NCBI GenBank assembly: GCA_046297095.1
Contig: JBKCNS010000031.1
Coordinates: 1 to 64,000, forward strand
Source of the DNA: JBBATK01 sp046297095
GTDB taxonomy: Bacteria; Bacteroidota; Ignavibacteria; Kapaibacteriales; NICIL-2
Length of the DNA: 64,000 bases
Reading direction: 5' to 3'
A model generated the notes under the pieces. The model did not search any database. It saw only the letters and a program-made list of their open reading frames with translations, and was not told where the DNA came from. Below, piece by piece: positions 41,571 to 50,764 of the stretch; position 1 is the first letter of the stretch; the number at the start of each line of letters is the position of its first letter. The position numbers and the translations under genes are program-made.

Positions 41571-43805
41571 ATGGCATCTACTCCGGAAAAAACTCCGGAG
41601 GTGGGAGTTAATCCCGAAGCCGATCTGCGCCTGCTGTTGAAGGAATGTTCAACGTATATGGGTTCGTATTCGGAAGCGATGATCTCTAAAGCGTTTCGCT
41701 TATGCGCGGACGCACACAAGAATGATGTTCGTGCCAGTGGCGAGCCATATTACACACACCCATTGGCGGTGGCACGTATTGTGATTCGCGAGATACGCTT
41801 GGATGATGTAAGCGTTGCCGCTGCTCTGCTTCACGATGTTGTAGAAGATACCAGCTACAGTCTGGACGACATTCGCGCTGAGTTCGGTAGCTCCGTCGCT
41901 GAAATCGTTGATGGTGTAACGAAGATCTCCGGCATTTTTAAAAGCGCGGAAATCAAACAGGCAGAGAACTACCGCAAGCTTTTGTTGTCGTTGGTAAAAG
42001 ATGTGCGTGTGATTCTGATCAAGTTTGCCGATCGCCTGCACAACATGCGCACGGTGTCGTACTTGTCCGAAGAAAAGCGCAAGCGAATGGCAAAAGAAAC
42101 TCTGGACATCTATGCGCCCTTTGCCCACCGCTTTGGCATGGCGAACATTAAATGGGAGCTGGAGGATCTGGCATTCAAGGCTCTACAGCCGGAAGAGTAT
42201 GAGCACCTTCGCAAGGAAGCGAGTGACCTTCGTGACGACAGAGAAGAGTATATCACAAAGTTCATCGAGCCCATCAAGAAACGCTTGGACGCCGAGTCGT
42301 TTCGCTACGAAATCAGCGGGCGGCCGAAACACATATTCTCCATCTACAACAAGATGGTTCGGCAGAACAAGGAAATGAGCAAGCTCTACGATTTGCTCGC
42401 TGTGCGCATCATCCTTGAATCGAACGAGAACAAAGACTGCTTTACCGCATACGGTATCGTGGCAGATGTGTACGAGCCTATTCCGGAGCGATTCAAAAAC
42501 TTCATTTCGCGCCCGAAGAAAAACTCCTATCAGTCCTTACATACCACCGTAATCGGACCCGACGGACTTCGCGTAGAGGTACAGATACGGACACGGGCCA
42601 TGCACGAGATTGCCGAGAAAGGTATCGCCGCGCACTTTCAGTACAAAGAAAATCAAGGAAGCGGCCAGGTGGCTTCGTGGTGGAATGATAAGGAACTGGA
42701 AGAATGGGCGCAGTGGGTGCGCGACATTTTTGATAATGCCGGTGACGAAGCTCCCGAGCAGCTGCTTGAGTCCTTCAAGCTGAATTTGTATCAGGACGAA
42801 GTGTACATCTATACGCCGAACAATGACCTTCGCATTCTGCCGAAGGGTGCAACGCCAATAGACTTTGCTTTCGATATCCATTCCCGCATCGGATATCATT
42901 GCATTGGCGCTAAGGCCAACGGAAAAATTGTTCCTCTTGATTACGTTCTAAAAAACGGCGAGCAAGTAGAGATTCTTACATCAAAGAATCAACAGCCCAC
43001 CCGCGATTGGGAAAAGCTTTGCATCACACACAAAGCGAAGTCGCAGATTCGAAAGTTTCTTAACGAAGAGAAGCGCGTGAAACAACGCGAAGGCAAGGAG
43101 ATCTGGGAAAAGAAAATCAAGAAAGCCGGCCTGCATATCAACAATGATACACTGGAGCGTGTGCTCCACGGAATGCGCTTCGACAACGCGCAGGAGTTGA
43201 TGTATCAAATAGGTTTGGGCACCATCAATCCGGAGGATGTGATACCGGAGATCATTCGACGACTTCAGCCGTCCTCTGCTCACACCACGGCAGAGGCTTC
43301 TCCAAAGCCCGTCGTCAAAAACTTTGCTGATGTTGCCCGCGACACCGCGGAAGGCGTGCAGCTTCAAGACGGCAGTGATACACGTCATATTCTGCATCAC
43401 TTTGCATCCTGTTGTAATCCCGTGCCCGGTGATGAGATCGTGGGTCATGTAACTGTTGGCAGTGGTATCAAAGTGCACAGGAGGTCGTGCGTCAACGTTC
43501 GCGATCATATCTCCAAAAACTCTCAGCGATATCTGGAGATGAGTTGGTCGTCGTTGCAAGGCGGGACGTTTATTGTGGGCGCTCGTATCACGGGCGATGA
43601 TCGCGCAGGTATGCTAAACGACATCACCAATGCCATTGTTCAATACGAGAACACCAACATTCGCAGCGTGAACATTGATGCATTCGGATCTGAGTTCGAG
43701 GGCGTAGTTACGCTATACGTAAAGAATCTGGACCACTTGCAGGCTATAGTGGATCGTCTTAAAGGTATTCGAGGTGTGAAGAGCGCAGGCAGGTACGAAG
43801 GCTAA
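41571..43805 (+). CDS. Bifunctional (p)ppGpp synthetase/hydrolase, RelA/SpoT family
   Basis: Makes and degrades the stringent-response alarmone. In 744 residues: HD hydrolase domain with YYTHPLAVA and the metal-binding HDVVEDT at residues 88-94, then the synthetase domain (GRPKHIFSIYNKM, YDLLAVRIIL, PKKNSYQSLHTTVIGPDG, EVQIRTRAMHEIAEKGIAAH), TGS domain (~405-465, VYIYTPNNDLRILPKGATPIDFA), a zinc-finger/helical region with HFASCCNPVPGDEIVG, and a C-terminal ACT domain. Key HD residues are present, so it should be a hydrolase too. The start at MASTPEK is preferred over a 29-codon extension. A phosphate/polyphosphate locus elsewhere in the window may be under its influence, by general knowledge only. 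Confidence 0.96.
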   Translation: MASTPEKTPEVGVNPEADLRLLLKECSTYMGSYSEAMISKAFRLCADAHKNDVRASGEPYYTHPLAVARIVIREIRLDDVSVAAALLHDVVEDTSYSLDDIRAEFGSSVAEIVDGVTKISGIFKSAEIKQAENYRKLLLSLVKDVRVILIKFADRLHNMRTVSYLSEEKRKRMAKETLDIYAPFAHRFGMANIKWELEDLAFKALQPEEYEHLRKEASDLRDDREEYITKFIEPIKKRLDAESFRYEISGRPKHIFSIYNKMVRQNKEMSKLYDLLAVRIILESNENKDCFTAYGIVADVYEPIPERFKNFISRPKKNSYQSLHTTVIGPDGLRVEVQIRTRAMHEIAEKGIAAHFQYKENQGSGQVASWWNDKELEEWAQWVRDIFDNAGDEAPEQLLESFKLNLYQDEVYIYTPNNDLRILPKGATPIDFAFDIHSRIGYHCIGAKANGKIVPLDYVLKNGEQVEILTSKNQQPTRDWEKLCITHKAKSQIRKFLNEEKRVKQREGKEIWEKKIKKAGLHINNDTLERVLHGMRFDNAQELMYQIGLGTINPEDVIPEIIRRLQPSSAHTTAEASPKPVVKNFADVARDTAEGVQLQDGSDTRHILHHFASCCNPVPGDEIVGHVTVGSGIKVHRRSCVNVRDHISKNSQRYLEMSWSSLQGGTFIVGARITGDDRAGMLNDITNAIVQYENTNIRSVNIDAFGSEFEGVVTLYVKNLDHLQAIVDRLKGIRGVKSAGRYEG

Positions 43806-43832
43806 GATGAACTGTTTCCGCAGAGTACAGAG

Positions 43833-44603
43833 TTACCGCACTACCGTCCACTCGCGTGAGAAACTTCGCTGAAAAAGCGAGGCACCTACCCAGTTCATAA
43901 ACCAACTCCACAGTATGGGCACATATCCGTGCCTGCGGTAGCGCCGCGGGGACTCGTACACCAAGAGTTCATTGGCAATGGCAACGGTATTATTGCGAGC
44001 TATGCGAGCAATAAAATCGAAATCCTCACCGGCCGCCAAGCGAGCATTGTAGCCACCTACAGCCAAAAAAGTTTCTCGCTTTACTATCTGGCATTCTCCC
44101 CTTCCCACGCCAAAGTTCATGAGCGTAAGAACCTTGAGCACCGTGTTGAAGAAGGAATGAAACAGCACATCGCTCCACTTGCGCTCGTTGGGTAACACCT
44201 CTACCGGACAGGCCATCACAGCATGCCGCGCGTACTTACCTTTGGTGCCGGACCACTCTTCCACGAAATCAAAAAACACGGTGGGAAGAGCCGGGAACGA
44301 ATCGCCGTTGAGAAACACAAACGTGCTGCTGCTCGCAAACTCTGCTCCCCTGTTTCGGCCCTCTGCTATGGTTTGGCGACGCGGCTCTGTGTGAACCACC
44401 ACTACATCGGCATACTCCTTTGCGATGGCAACAGTGGCATCGGTGCTGCCACCATCGCTAACGATAAGCTCCAGCCGGTAGCGCTCACGTAACTCGGGCG
44501 TGAATAGAGACAGTGATTGTGCCAGTATCTTCTCCTCCTGCAACACCGGAACTACAACACTAATGCGCGGCTTATCAGCGCGCGCGGAATCTCTGCGCCA
44601 CAC
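43833..44603 (-). CDS. Family 2 glycosyltransferase
   Basis: Probable sugar transferase of 256 residues: RISVVVPVLQEEKILAQSL at the start, IVSDGGSTDATVAIAKEYADVVV, GRNRGAEFASS, the FLNGDSFPALP acidic segment in place of a DxD, and a conserved VGGYNARLAAGEDFDFIARI near residue 200. It has one hydrophobic C-terminal stretch but no clear membrane domain. The frame has no ATG upstream before a stop; GTG at 44603 is the best start. It is the last gene of a minus-strand run (membrane protein, AtuA-like, DUF2279), 71 nt after DUF2279. Confidence 0.85.
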   Translation of the reverse strand: MWRRDSARADKPRISVVVPVLQEEKILAQSLSLFTPELRERYRLELIVSDGGSTDATVAIAKEYADVVVVHTEPRRQTIAEGRNRGAEFASSSTFVFLNGDSFPALPTVFFDFVEEWSGTKGKYARHAVMACPVEVLPNERKWSDVLFHSFFNTVLKVLTLMNFGVGRGECQIVKRETFLAVGGYNARLAAGEDFDFIARIARNNTVAIANELLVYESPRRYRRHGYVPILWSWFMNWVGASLFQRSFSREWTVVR

Positions 44604-44674
44604 GTGTAGAGCGTTCGTAGATATTGAAGCGGTATCGTTAGAAGTTAAGTTCAGCCCGGTTCAGTTCAATCAAA

Positions 44675-45853
44675 TTAAAAAGTCACTCCCGCCACTCGAA
44701 GCTTGAAGGGATAGAGAAGATTGAAGCGCGTCATTCCTGATGCGCCAAACTCTATGGATGGCGAGGGCAGTTTTACAAAGTTCAGTGTCTGCTTGCACCA
44801 ATTGAGCACATCACCCACCGTACCGCCAACGGTGTTGCGAAAATCCGGCAGTAACTCCGGCAGATCATAATCCAAGGCCAGAATAAATTTTGCGTCAGCG
44901 GCCGGAGTGTCCAGGCCGCGTGCAGCATATCCTGCCGCAATGTTCAGCCACCGAGGCCACCATTGCTGAGCTGTTTGGGGCAACAAGTTGAACACCTTGC
45001 ATGATAGATAGAATGTACTCGAGGAGTAGTCATCAATAAAGGTCAGACCTTCGGCACGAGCCGACTCACCAATCCATGATGCAGGCGTGTAAATCCATTT
45101 CACACTGAAGTTCTGAAGAAAGGGTACGTAGTATTGGCTAAGAAAAAAGGCTGCGCCGGCAGCATTTGCGTACATGTCGGAAGGGCTGAATCCCCAATTG
45201 CTGCCGTATCCGTCTTCGATCTCCACATAGGTTTGATATACCATACCCATGAGTGTGCCCCACACGTGTGCAGACTCCACCGATAATCCCGATGCCTGCA
45301 ACACCTCTGTAGAGTAATAGCACATGAGTGCACTTCCGAACACGTGACCAAACTTGTCTACTCCCTTTGCATAGCTCCCGTCTTCTATCACGGTGAATAC
45401 CGGCGAGCGCTGCTGCCAGAAGGTCTGCATTTGATACACATGTAAACCTATCATGATGCCCGCATACATTCCGCCCGTTGCAGCCAACGTAAAGGGCTTG
45501 ATATTACTTACCCTCAGTAGCGGAGAGCCGTCGATAGTATATCGTGGACGTCCCGCAAACAAAAACTCGTCATGTTCTTCGAACAAACTTGTATCGGTCA
45601 GAACCGCAGACTGCACACTCGCTTCACGATGTTGAGCATGATGTTCGGCATCAGGTAGGAAGAAGCCTAAAGCAAAGTGATCGGAATACTCCAAGGCTTC
45701 GCCCCGAAATGCTCCAACGGAAACACTGCGAAGAGCCAGCGACACATACTCCGCTCCATCATTGTTCTCCGGGCACGCCACCTCCCGTGCTCTGATCGGC
45801 TGCATCAGCACAAGTATACCCAGCACACATATAGTCGCGCTAAATCGGATCAC
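44675..45853 (-). CDS. Exported DUF2279-family protein
   Basis: A 392-residue envelope protein of unknown role. An N-terminal signal sequence (ICVLGILVLMQPIRA) is present. The DUF2279 core spans residues ~150-260: GVDKFGHVFGSALMCYYSTEV, GTLMGMVYQTYVEIEDGYGSNWGFSPSD and MYANAAGAAFFL, including the invariant GH and EIEDG. The C-terminal part contains an outer-membrane-like repeated beta pattern ending in FKLRVAGVTF. It overlaps the AtuA-like gene by 4 nt (ATGA), so they are translationally coupled. Confidence 0.85.
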   Translation of the reverse strand: MIRFSATICVLGILVLMQPIRAREVACPENNDGAEYVSLALRSVSVGAFRGEALEYSDHFALGFFLPDAEHHAQHREASVQSAVLTDTSLFEEHDEFLFAGRPRYTIDGSPLLRVSNIKPFTLAATGGMYAGIMIGLHVYQMQTFWQQRSPVFTVIEDGSYAKGVDKFGHVFGSALMCYYSTEVLQASGLSVESAHVWGTLMGMVYQTYVEIEDGYGSNWGFSPSDMYANAAGAAFFLSQYYVPFLQNFSVKWIYTPASWIGESARAEGLTFIDDYSSSTFYLSCKVFNLLPQTAQQWWPRWLNIAAGYAARGLDTPAADAKFILALDYDLPELLPDFRNTVGGTVGDVLNWCKQTLNFVKLPSPSIEFGASGMTRFNLLYPFKLRVAGVTF

Positions 45854-47211
45854 GAAATCTCGGTAACACTCACGTGGTAATCCACCACCGACTTATCAAT
45901 CAGTGCGGGGAAATATGCTACAACGTCGCTGGGTTTGGGCCTGCCGCCCGCAAATCCGGTAACGCCCGGAGGTCCGGTAAGAATAAGAGGCGCGATTTCT
46001 TTTCCGAATCGCTCCACACTGTTCTTGTCCTTCGAACGAACTCCGATGCGCATCATTACTTCGTTTGGCTCTATAGCCGCGGCAATGGGACCATGACATG
46101 CGTTCATTCCAACGAACTCGGTTCTGATTTCATCGAACTGCAAGCCCAACGAATGCAGTCGCTCGCGCAAGATGCGATCTCCGGCCTGCGCGCGCACGAA
46201 GGCTTCCGGCGCAGAGTACGTAAGAGAACCGAATGCAACGTAGCCATCGTCGTAACTGGCTGATACTTTATAGAAGGGTGTAGCGGGCTTGCCCTTCACT
46301 CCGAACACACGCACACGATTGTTGCCTTCATCGCGAATCTGAATGGAACTGAAGTCTGCAACGCAATCAGGCGTGATGTACTGCGTGGGATCACCAATCT
46401 CGTAGAGCAACTGTTCGCTTACGGTCTCGCGCGTTACAGCGCCGCCGGTGTTCTCGTGCTTTGTTACTACAAAGCTGCCGTCCGGAAATGCTTCGATGAT
46501 GGGGAAACCGATATTCGCCATATCGGGAAGGGATTTCCAATCACCCAAAAAGTTTCCGCCGCTGGCTTGAGCGCCACACTCGTTGATGTGGCCTGCCACT
46601 GTGCCGGCAGCAAGTTTATCCCAATCATCCATGCTCCAGCCGAACTCATGAATCATCGGAGCAAGGGTCAGTCCGGTATCGGTTACTCTACCGGTGATCA
46701 CTATGTGCGCGCCTTGGCGCAATGCCTCCACCACGGGAGCAGCTCCCAGATATACGTTGGCGCTGAGAAGCTTCTCCTTCACGTTAGCAATGGGCGTACC
46801 GTCTTCCATGTGCAGCATTTTATGACCGCCCGCAATAAGCTCATCCAACCGCGGAAGAATATTATCACCGCTCACCACGCCAACGCGCAATCCTTTTACA
46901 CCATGCTTTCGTGCTACCTCGAACACCGCATCACGTGCGGCTTCGGGATTAACACCGCCGCCGTTGCTGATCATGCGAATGTTTCTTTCCACCAGGTATG
47001 GCAGAATCTCGTCCACTGTGGAGATTAAATCGCGGGCATACCCCAGAGCCGGGTTGCGCATTTTTTGTTTCTGCACTATCGACATCGTTACCTCGGCCAG
47101 GTAATCCAGCATCAGGTAATCTACCGGGCCCTTACTTACTTGGGCCAGCGGCGCGCTGAGCAGATCTCCCCAAAAACCTTGTCCCGATGCAATTCGAATT
47201 GACTCTCTCAT
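45850..47211 (-). CDS. AtuA-like protein (acyclic terpene utilisation family, DUF1446)
   Basis: Cytosolic protein of 453 residues, start MRESIRIASGQGFWGDLLSAP typical for the family. Seen: VDYLMLDYLAEVTMS, SNGGGVNPEAARDAV, HIVITGRVTDTGLTLAPMIHEFGW, AGTVAGHINECGAQASGGN, and GLQFDEIRTEFVGMNAC. AtuA is needed for citronellol/geraniol degradation in Pseudomonas, but DUF1446 members occur widely and the reaction is unknown; terpene use here is not supported by neighbours. It is coupled by ATGA to DUF2279 and lies 26 nt after the membrane protein gene. Confidence 0.88.
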   Translation of the reverse strand: MRESIRIASGQGFWGDLLSAPLAQVSKGPVDYLMLDYLAEVTMSIVQKQKMRNPALGYARDLISTVDEILPYLVERNIRMISNGGGVNPEAARDAVFEVARKHGVKGLRVGVVSGDNILPRLDELIAGGHKMLHMEDGTPIANVKEKLLSANVYLGAAPVVEALRQGAHIVITGRVTDTGLTLAPMIHEFGWSMDDWDKLAAGTVAGHINECGAQASGGNFLGDWKSLPDMANIGFPIIEAFPDGSFVVTKHENTGGAVTRETVSEQLLYEIGDPTQYITPDCVADFSSIQIRDEGNNRVRVFGVKGKPATPFYKVSASYDDGYVAFGSLTYSAPEAFVRAQAGDRILRERLHSLGLQFDEIRTEFVGMNACHGPIAAAIEPNEVMMRIGVRSKDKNSVERFGKEIAPLILTGPPGVTGFAGGRPKPSDVVAYFPALIDKSVVDYHVSVTEIS

Positions 47212-47237
47212 GGTTCACAACTCCCGGTTCACATCTA

Positions 47238-47843
47238 TTATGACAAATCATCCAACGGAATATCACCCGTGACAATGCTTAAACCCACCGAGTCTCGCAG
47301 ATGCGAAATAATGCGAGACAAACCGTGGGGACCTACAAAACATGGAGCTAGGTCCATACCTTCGGTATCGGTAAACACAATCTTAAACCACCAGAACTCG
47401 CGCTCCACTTTGACCACGGGAAGAATGGCATCGAAACTCACGGCATACATTTTTTCGGTGAGCATTCGCCGAATCAAAACACCTCCGGTGCAAACCAAGG
47501 TGCGCTGGCCGCGGGCTCTGATAACCAACTGAATCATATTCACCACCAACACCTGCGGAATCACAAAGAACACCAAGCCAGGCGCTGCACGATTTACCTC
47601 TTCGTGGTAGACATCAGTTTGTAGAACGAGTAACAGAACGAAAATACTGAAAAAGAATGCCAGACATCCGAGACCGAAGTACATCCTGGGATCGATAAAG
47701 GAAAAGAGCTCTTCGCCGATTCGAACTTCCCGCACTCGCAGGCGATCTACGATGGTTCTGTAGTATAAAGCACCAAAACCAATGCACGCATAGGTGAAGG
47801 TGACGTAGGCAGCACTTACAAAAAATTGAAACGGTGTAGGCAC
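47238..47843 (-). CDS. Hypothetical membrane protein
   Basis: About 201 residues from a GTG at 47843. Two hydrophobic segments (SAAYVTFTYACIGFGALYY, then GLGCLAFFFSIFVLLLVL) and a third (GLVFFVIPQVLVVNMIQLV) suggest three TM helices, followed by a ~90-residue soluble domain (from RTLVCTGGVLIRRM to the end) with a beta-rich, PH-like appearance, which is inference. A longer frame reaching back to 48011 would overlap rodZ on the other strand and is unlikely. First gene of the AtuA/DUF2279/glycosyltransferase run. Confidence 0.6.
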   Translation of the reverse strand: MPTPFQFFVSAAYVTFTYACIGFGALYYRTIVDRLRVREVRIGEELFSFIDPRMYFGLGCLAFFFSIFVLLLVLQTDVYHEEVNRAAPGLVFFVIPQVLVVNMIQLVIRARGQRTLVCTGGVLIRRMLTEKMYAVSFDAILPVVKVEREFWWFKIVFTDTEGMDLAPCFVGPHGLSRIISHLRDSVGLSIVTGDIPLDDLS

Positions 47844-47989
47844 GGTTTGACAGGTGTTACGTGAGCTGTTTGTTACGCAGATTGTTGAGCAGTTTAGCCG
47901 GCCCCTTGGTGAAATGTCTTTGACACTCTGCAAAATTGTAATAATTTTCCCCGCACTCAGCGCGAATAAGCAGCAATAGTTCGTCGCAC

Positions 47990-49291
47990 ATGACCCCTCA
48001 ACAAAATCCAATCAGCACACGCCTGCGTCAGGCGCGTGAGGAACGTAATATATCTCCAGGCGACATTCAATCTCGCACGAGCATCCGTGCGCATATAATC
48101 GAAGCAATCGATGCCGGACGTTTTGATGAACTTCCTCCGGTGTATATGCGCTCGTTTCTTCGGCGATATGCCGAGCAAGTGGGTGTTTCCGCAAACGAGA
48201 TTGAGATTCTTATCGATACTCATCTTGACGACTTACTGAACGGTAAAAACAAAGAACAACCCGGAGCTTTGGCCGCATTGAGAATTACAAAGCCAAAGAT
48301 GCAGGCACCGATTTCGCTGGAAGGCTCTCCTACCAGACGTCGCGTTCTCATTTTCCTTGTATCGATTTTTGGAATAGCCTGCCTTGCCGGTATCTACCTT
48401 TTGCTGCGAGGCCCGGACGACGGTCCATTTGCAGGCGAGCGCAATGCTGCAGTACGAGATGTAGACTCGCTTCTGGCTCCTTCGCAACCGGCGGGTAGAT
48501 TGATGAATTACTTCGGCATTGGCGATCAAGATTCCCTGGTGCTGGAAGCAGTGTGTACGGACACCGCATGGATCAACATTACCGCAGATGGTAGAATCAC
48601 CGAGGCGGTTACACTGGAGCCCGGGCAGCAGCGCAGATGGGCCGGCCTGAAGAGCTTTCAGCTTAGTATACGAAATGCGGGCGGGGTCACGCTGAAAAGA
48701 AACGGTACGGAACTGCCTAAAGTTGGTAATCTTGGAGAAACAGTACGATCGATTCGCATCTCCAAAACAGAGTTTATAACCAGTGCTTCTCCCTGGCGTT
48801 CACAAAGAGACACAACCAAGGTGCGGGCGGCCATTACAAGAACCGCACCTGCATCGCCATCAAAACCGTCCACAAGTACAATCCCGGCGCCGAATTCCTC
48901 GGTGAAATCTCTGCCTTCCTCCGGTGCAGCACGACCCGCTGCAACGTCACTTTCTGCGCCAAGTGTATCCAAACCTCGGCCCTCTTCGATATCTCCCGGT
49001 GTGGCGCCAAAGCAGGTAGTCAACCGGCCCGCCGTTCAATTGAACAAGCAAGCAGGTAAGCAACTAATCAAACAACCAATCAAGCAACCAATCAAGCAAG
49101 CAGCTACAGGGCAAGGCAATCAACCGGTTCGTAATACTCCTCAACAGAGCGGGCGAAAAGTGGTAGTTGTTGTAAGTAAGAAGGCAGCGAGTACAACCGC
49201 AGCGCGCTTAGCCAACGAGAAGAAACTGCGCCTTCAACGCATACAGCGTGAAGCAAAGAAACGGGAACTCACTCCGGTCATCATTCGGTAA
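47990..49291 (+). CDS. RodZ-like protein: N-terminal helix-turn-helix, membrane helix, periplasmic domain
   Basis: Probable cell-shape factor linking MreB to the wall machinery. Residues ~1-80: HTH (RLRQAREERNISPGDIQSRTSI, YMRSFLRRYAEQVG), family signature of RodZ. A TM helix at ~123-142 (VLIFLVSIFGIACLAGIYLLL), then a beta domain of DUF4115 type (DTAWINITADGRITEAVTLEPG through GNLGETVRSIRISK). The last ~140 residues are Pro/Ser/Lys/Gln-rich and low complexity, with a KQPIK-type tandem repeat. The tail is longer than usual. It is divergent from the membrane protein gene; 146 nt lie between them. Confidence 0.85.
   Translation: MTPQQNPISTRLRQAREERNISPGDIQSRTSIRAHIIEAIDAGRFDELPPVYMRSFLRRYAEQVGVSANEIEILIDTHLDDLLNGKNKEQPGALAALRITKPKMQAPISLEGSPTRRRVLIFLVSIFGIACLAGIYLLLRGPDDGPFAGERNAAVRDVDSLLAPSQPAGRLMNYFGIGDQDSLVLEAVCTDTAWINITADGRITEAVTLEPGQQRRWAGLKSFQLSIRNAGGVTLKRNGTELPKVGNLGETVRSIRISKTEFITSASPWRSQRDTTKVRAAITRTAPASPSKPSTSTIPAPNSSVKSLPSSGAARPAATSLSAPSVSKPRPSSISPGVAPKQVVNRPAVQLNKQAGKQLIKQPIKQPIKQAATGQGNQPVRNTPQQSGRKVVVVVSKKAASTTAARLANEKKLRLQRIQREAKKRELTPVIIR
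49058..49093 (+). repeat. Tandem 12-bp repeat in the RodZ-like tail
   Basis: Three units (AAGCAACTAATC, AAACAACCAATC, AAGCAACCAATC) encode KQLI-KQPI-KQPI, with a degenerate fourth unit after. It is an A-rich low-complexity stretch prone to slippage. Confidence 0.85.
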
Positions 49292-49319
49292 GCAGGCAGC
49301 ACCCAACTGCTCATAGATT

Positions 49320-50288
49320 TCAGTACCGCAGAATGTCGTGAATGCGAATCACTCCAACGCACACGCCTGCTGTACTTACCACCGGCAACACACTGATTTG
49401 AGACGCTCGATTCTCCATAAGATGCAGTGCTTCTTGCAATGTTTGCTCGGGCCGTGCGAACACGGGTTGCTGTGTCATTACTTCGTGCACAGATAGCGTT
49501 AACACGTCGTCGCGTAGTTGGAGCAGTCGTCGAATATCTCCGTCGGTAACCAGTCCCAAAAGCTGCTGCTCAGCATTCAACACACATACGCATCCCATAC
49601 CTTTTTCGCTACCCACGATCAATGCGTCTCTGAGCAGAGCATCGGGCGGTACTATCGGCAACTGATCTCCGTAGTGCATTACTTCGGCCACTGTACGTGT
49701 GACATTATGGCCAAGCTGACCAGCCGGATGGTGAAACGCAAATTGCTCGGTTGTGCCTCCCATTTCTTCCATAAGAACTACAGCCAGGGCGTCACCCATG
49801 GCCAATGCAGCTGTTGTGCTTGCCGTAGGGGCAACGTTAAGCGAGCAGGCCTCCCGCTCCACACTGCAGTCCAACACCACATCCAGGCGCTTTGCCAGCG
49901 TTGTATTCGGCGTGCCGAACAAACCGATCACCGGCACCTTGCGGTCTCGTAGAAATGGCAACAATTCGTGTAGCTCGCTTGTTGTACCGCTCTTGGAAAT
50001 CATTATCACACAGCTACCGGCCGTTACACTGCCTATATCTCCGTGCAATGCCTCTACAGGATGCAGCACGTGCGCCGGCTTTCCTATGCTTGCAAACGTT
50101 GCGGCAATCTTTGCGCCGATCAGAGCGCTCTTTCCTATTCCCACAACAAATACGCGCTGCGCGTCTGCCAAAAGAGTAATAGCGGCGCTGAAGGAAGAAT
50201 CTATGCGTTCGGATAGTCGCATCACTCCCTGTGCTTCGGTAAGGAGCACACGGCGCGCTGATTCTATGTGTAGAGAAGAGGGATTCAT
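49320..50288 (-). CDS. kdsD: Arabinose-5-phosphate isomerase, KpsF/GutQ/KdsD family
   Basis: Makes arabinose-5-P for Kdo and so for LPS. SIS domain at residues ~25-180: VFVVGIGKSALIGAKIAATF, VHLYHPVEALHGD-type segment, MISKSGTTSELHELLPFL, and TASTTAALAMGDALAVVLME, then two CBS domains (~205-320) as in E. coli KdsD (328 residues). Together with the heptose kinase it indicates an LPS core containing Kdo and heptose. It converges with rodZ. Another KdsD copy outside the window cannot be excluded, so GutQ is an alternative name. Confidence 0.93.
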   Translation of the reverse strand: MNPSSLHIESARRVLLTEAQGVMRLSERIDSSFSAAITLLADAQRVFVVGIGKSALIGAKIAATFASIGKPAHVLHPVEALHGDIGSVTAGSCVIMISKSGTTSELHELLPFLRDRKVPVIGLFGTPNTTLAKRLDVVLDCSVEREACSLNVAPTASTTAALAMGDALAVVLMEEMGGTTEQFAFHHPAGQLGHNVTRTVAEVMHYGDQLPIVPPDALLRDALIVGSEKGMGCVCVLNAEQQLLGLVTDGDIRRLLQLRDDVLTLSVHEVMTQQPVFARPEQTLQEALHLMENRASQISVLPVVSTAGVCVGVIRIHDILRY

Positions 50289-50330
50289 GATAGATCGTTT
50301 GTAGTCAGTAATTCAAAAAGCCGTATACGT

Positions 50331-50675
50331 TTAACCCGGAGGCCACTGCAACTCTCTTCCACCAAGCAGATGAGCATGCACATGAAACACCGTTTGCCCC
50401 GCGTCGCCATTGCAATTGAGTACCACGCGGTAACCGCTTTCATGTATGCCCTCTTGCTTTGCAATAGTAGCTGCTGCCCGAAGAATTGATCCCATCACTT
50501 CATCGTCCATCTGCTCAAGATCATTTACGGTTGGGATCTCCTTCTTTGGAATGATAAGCACATGCACCGGAGCTTTAGGTGCAATATCACGGAAGGCCAA
50601 AATGCTCTCCGTTTCGTACACTATATCCGCCGGTATCTCGCGGTTGATAATCTTCGAGAATATCGTTGAGCCCAT
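50331..50675 (-). CDS. hinT: Histidine triad (HIT) nucleotide-binding protein
   Basis: A 114-residue purine phosphoramidase. TIFSKIINREIPADIVYETE at the start, FRDIAPKAPVHVLIIPKKEI, and the triad HVHAHLLGGRELQWPPG, with the active His in the middle. This is the HinT/PKCI type. Transcribed toward kdsD, 42 nt apart. Confidence 0.95.
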   Translation of the reverse strand: MGSTIFSKIINREIPADIVYETESILAFRDIAPKAPVHVLIIPKKEIPTVNDLEQMDDEVMGSILRAAATIAKQEGIHESGYRVVLNCNGDAGQTVFHVHAHLLGGRELQWPPG

Positions 50676-50699
50676 TATTACCTCGGTGTTCGTTATACC

Positions 50700-50740
50700 C
50701 CAAAAATAAAGAGCTCCCTGCAGTTTCCTGCAGGGAGCTC
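50700..50740 (-). terminator. Strong rho-independent terminator of the large T9SS protein gene
   Basis: A perfect 13-bp inverted repeat (GAGCTCCCTGCAG at 50711-50723 and its complement at 50728-50740) with a 4-nt loop. On the minus strand it is followed by TTTATTTTTGG. It starts 24 bases past the stop of the 50765-55477 gene. Confidence 0.85.
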
Positions 50741-50764
50741 TTCTGTTTTAACTAACTACTTCGC

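Noticed and set aside
47855..47876. Two GTAACA boxes (minus strand) upstream of the hypothetical membrane protein gene, recalling the Pho-box-like arrays
   Set aside because: Their period is 16 nt, not 10-11 nt, and they lie too close to the GTG start to serve as an activator site, so I do not call them a Pho box.
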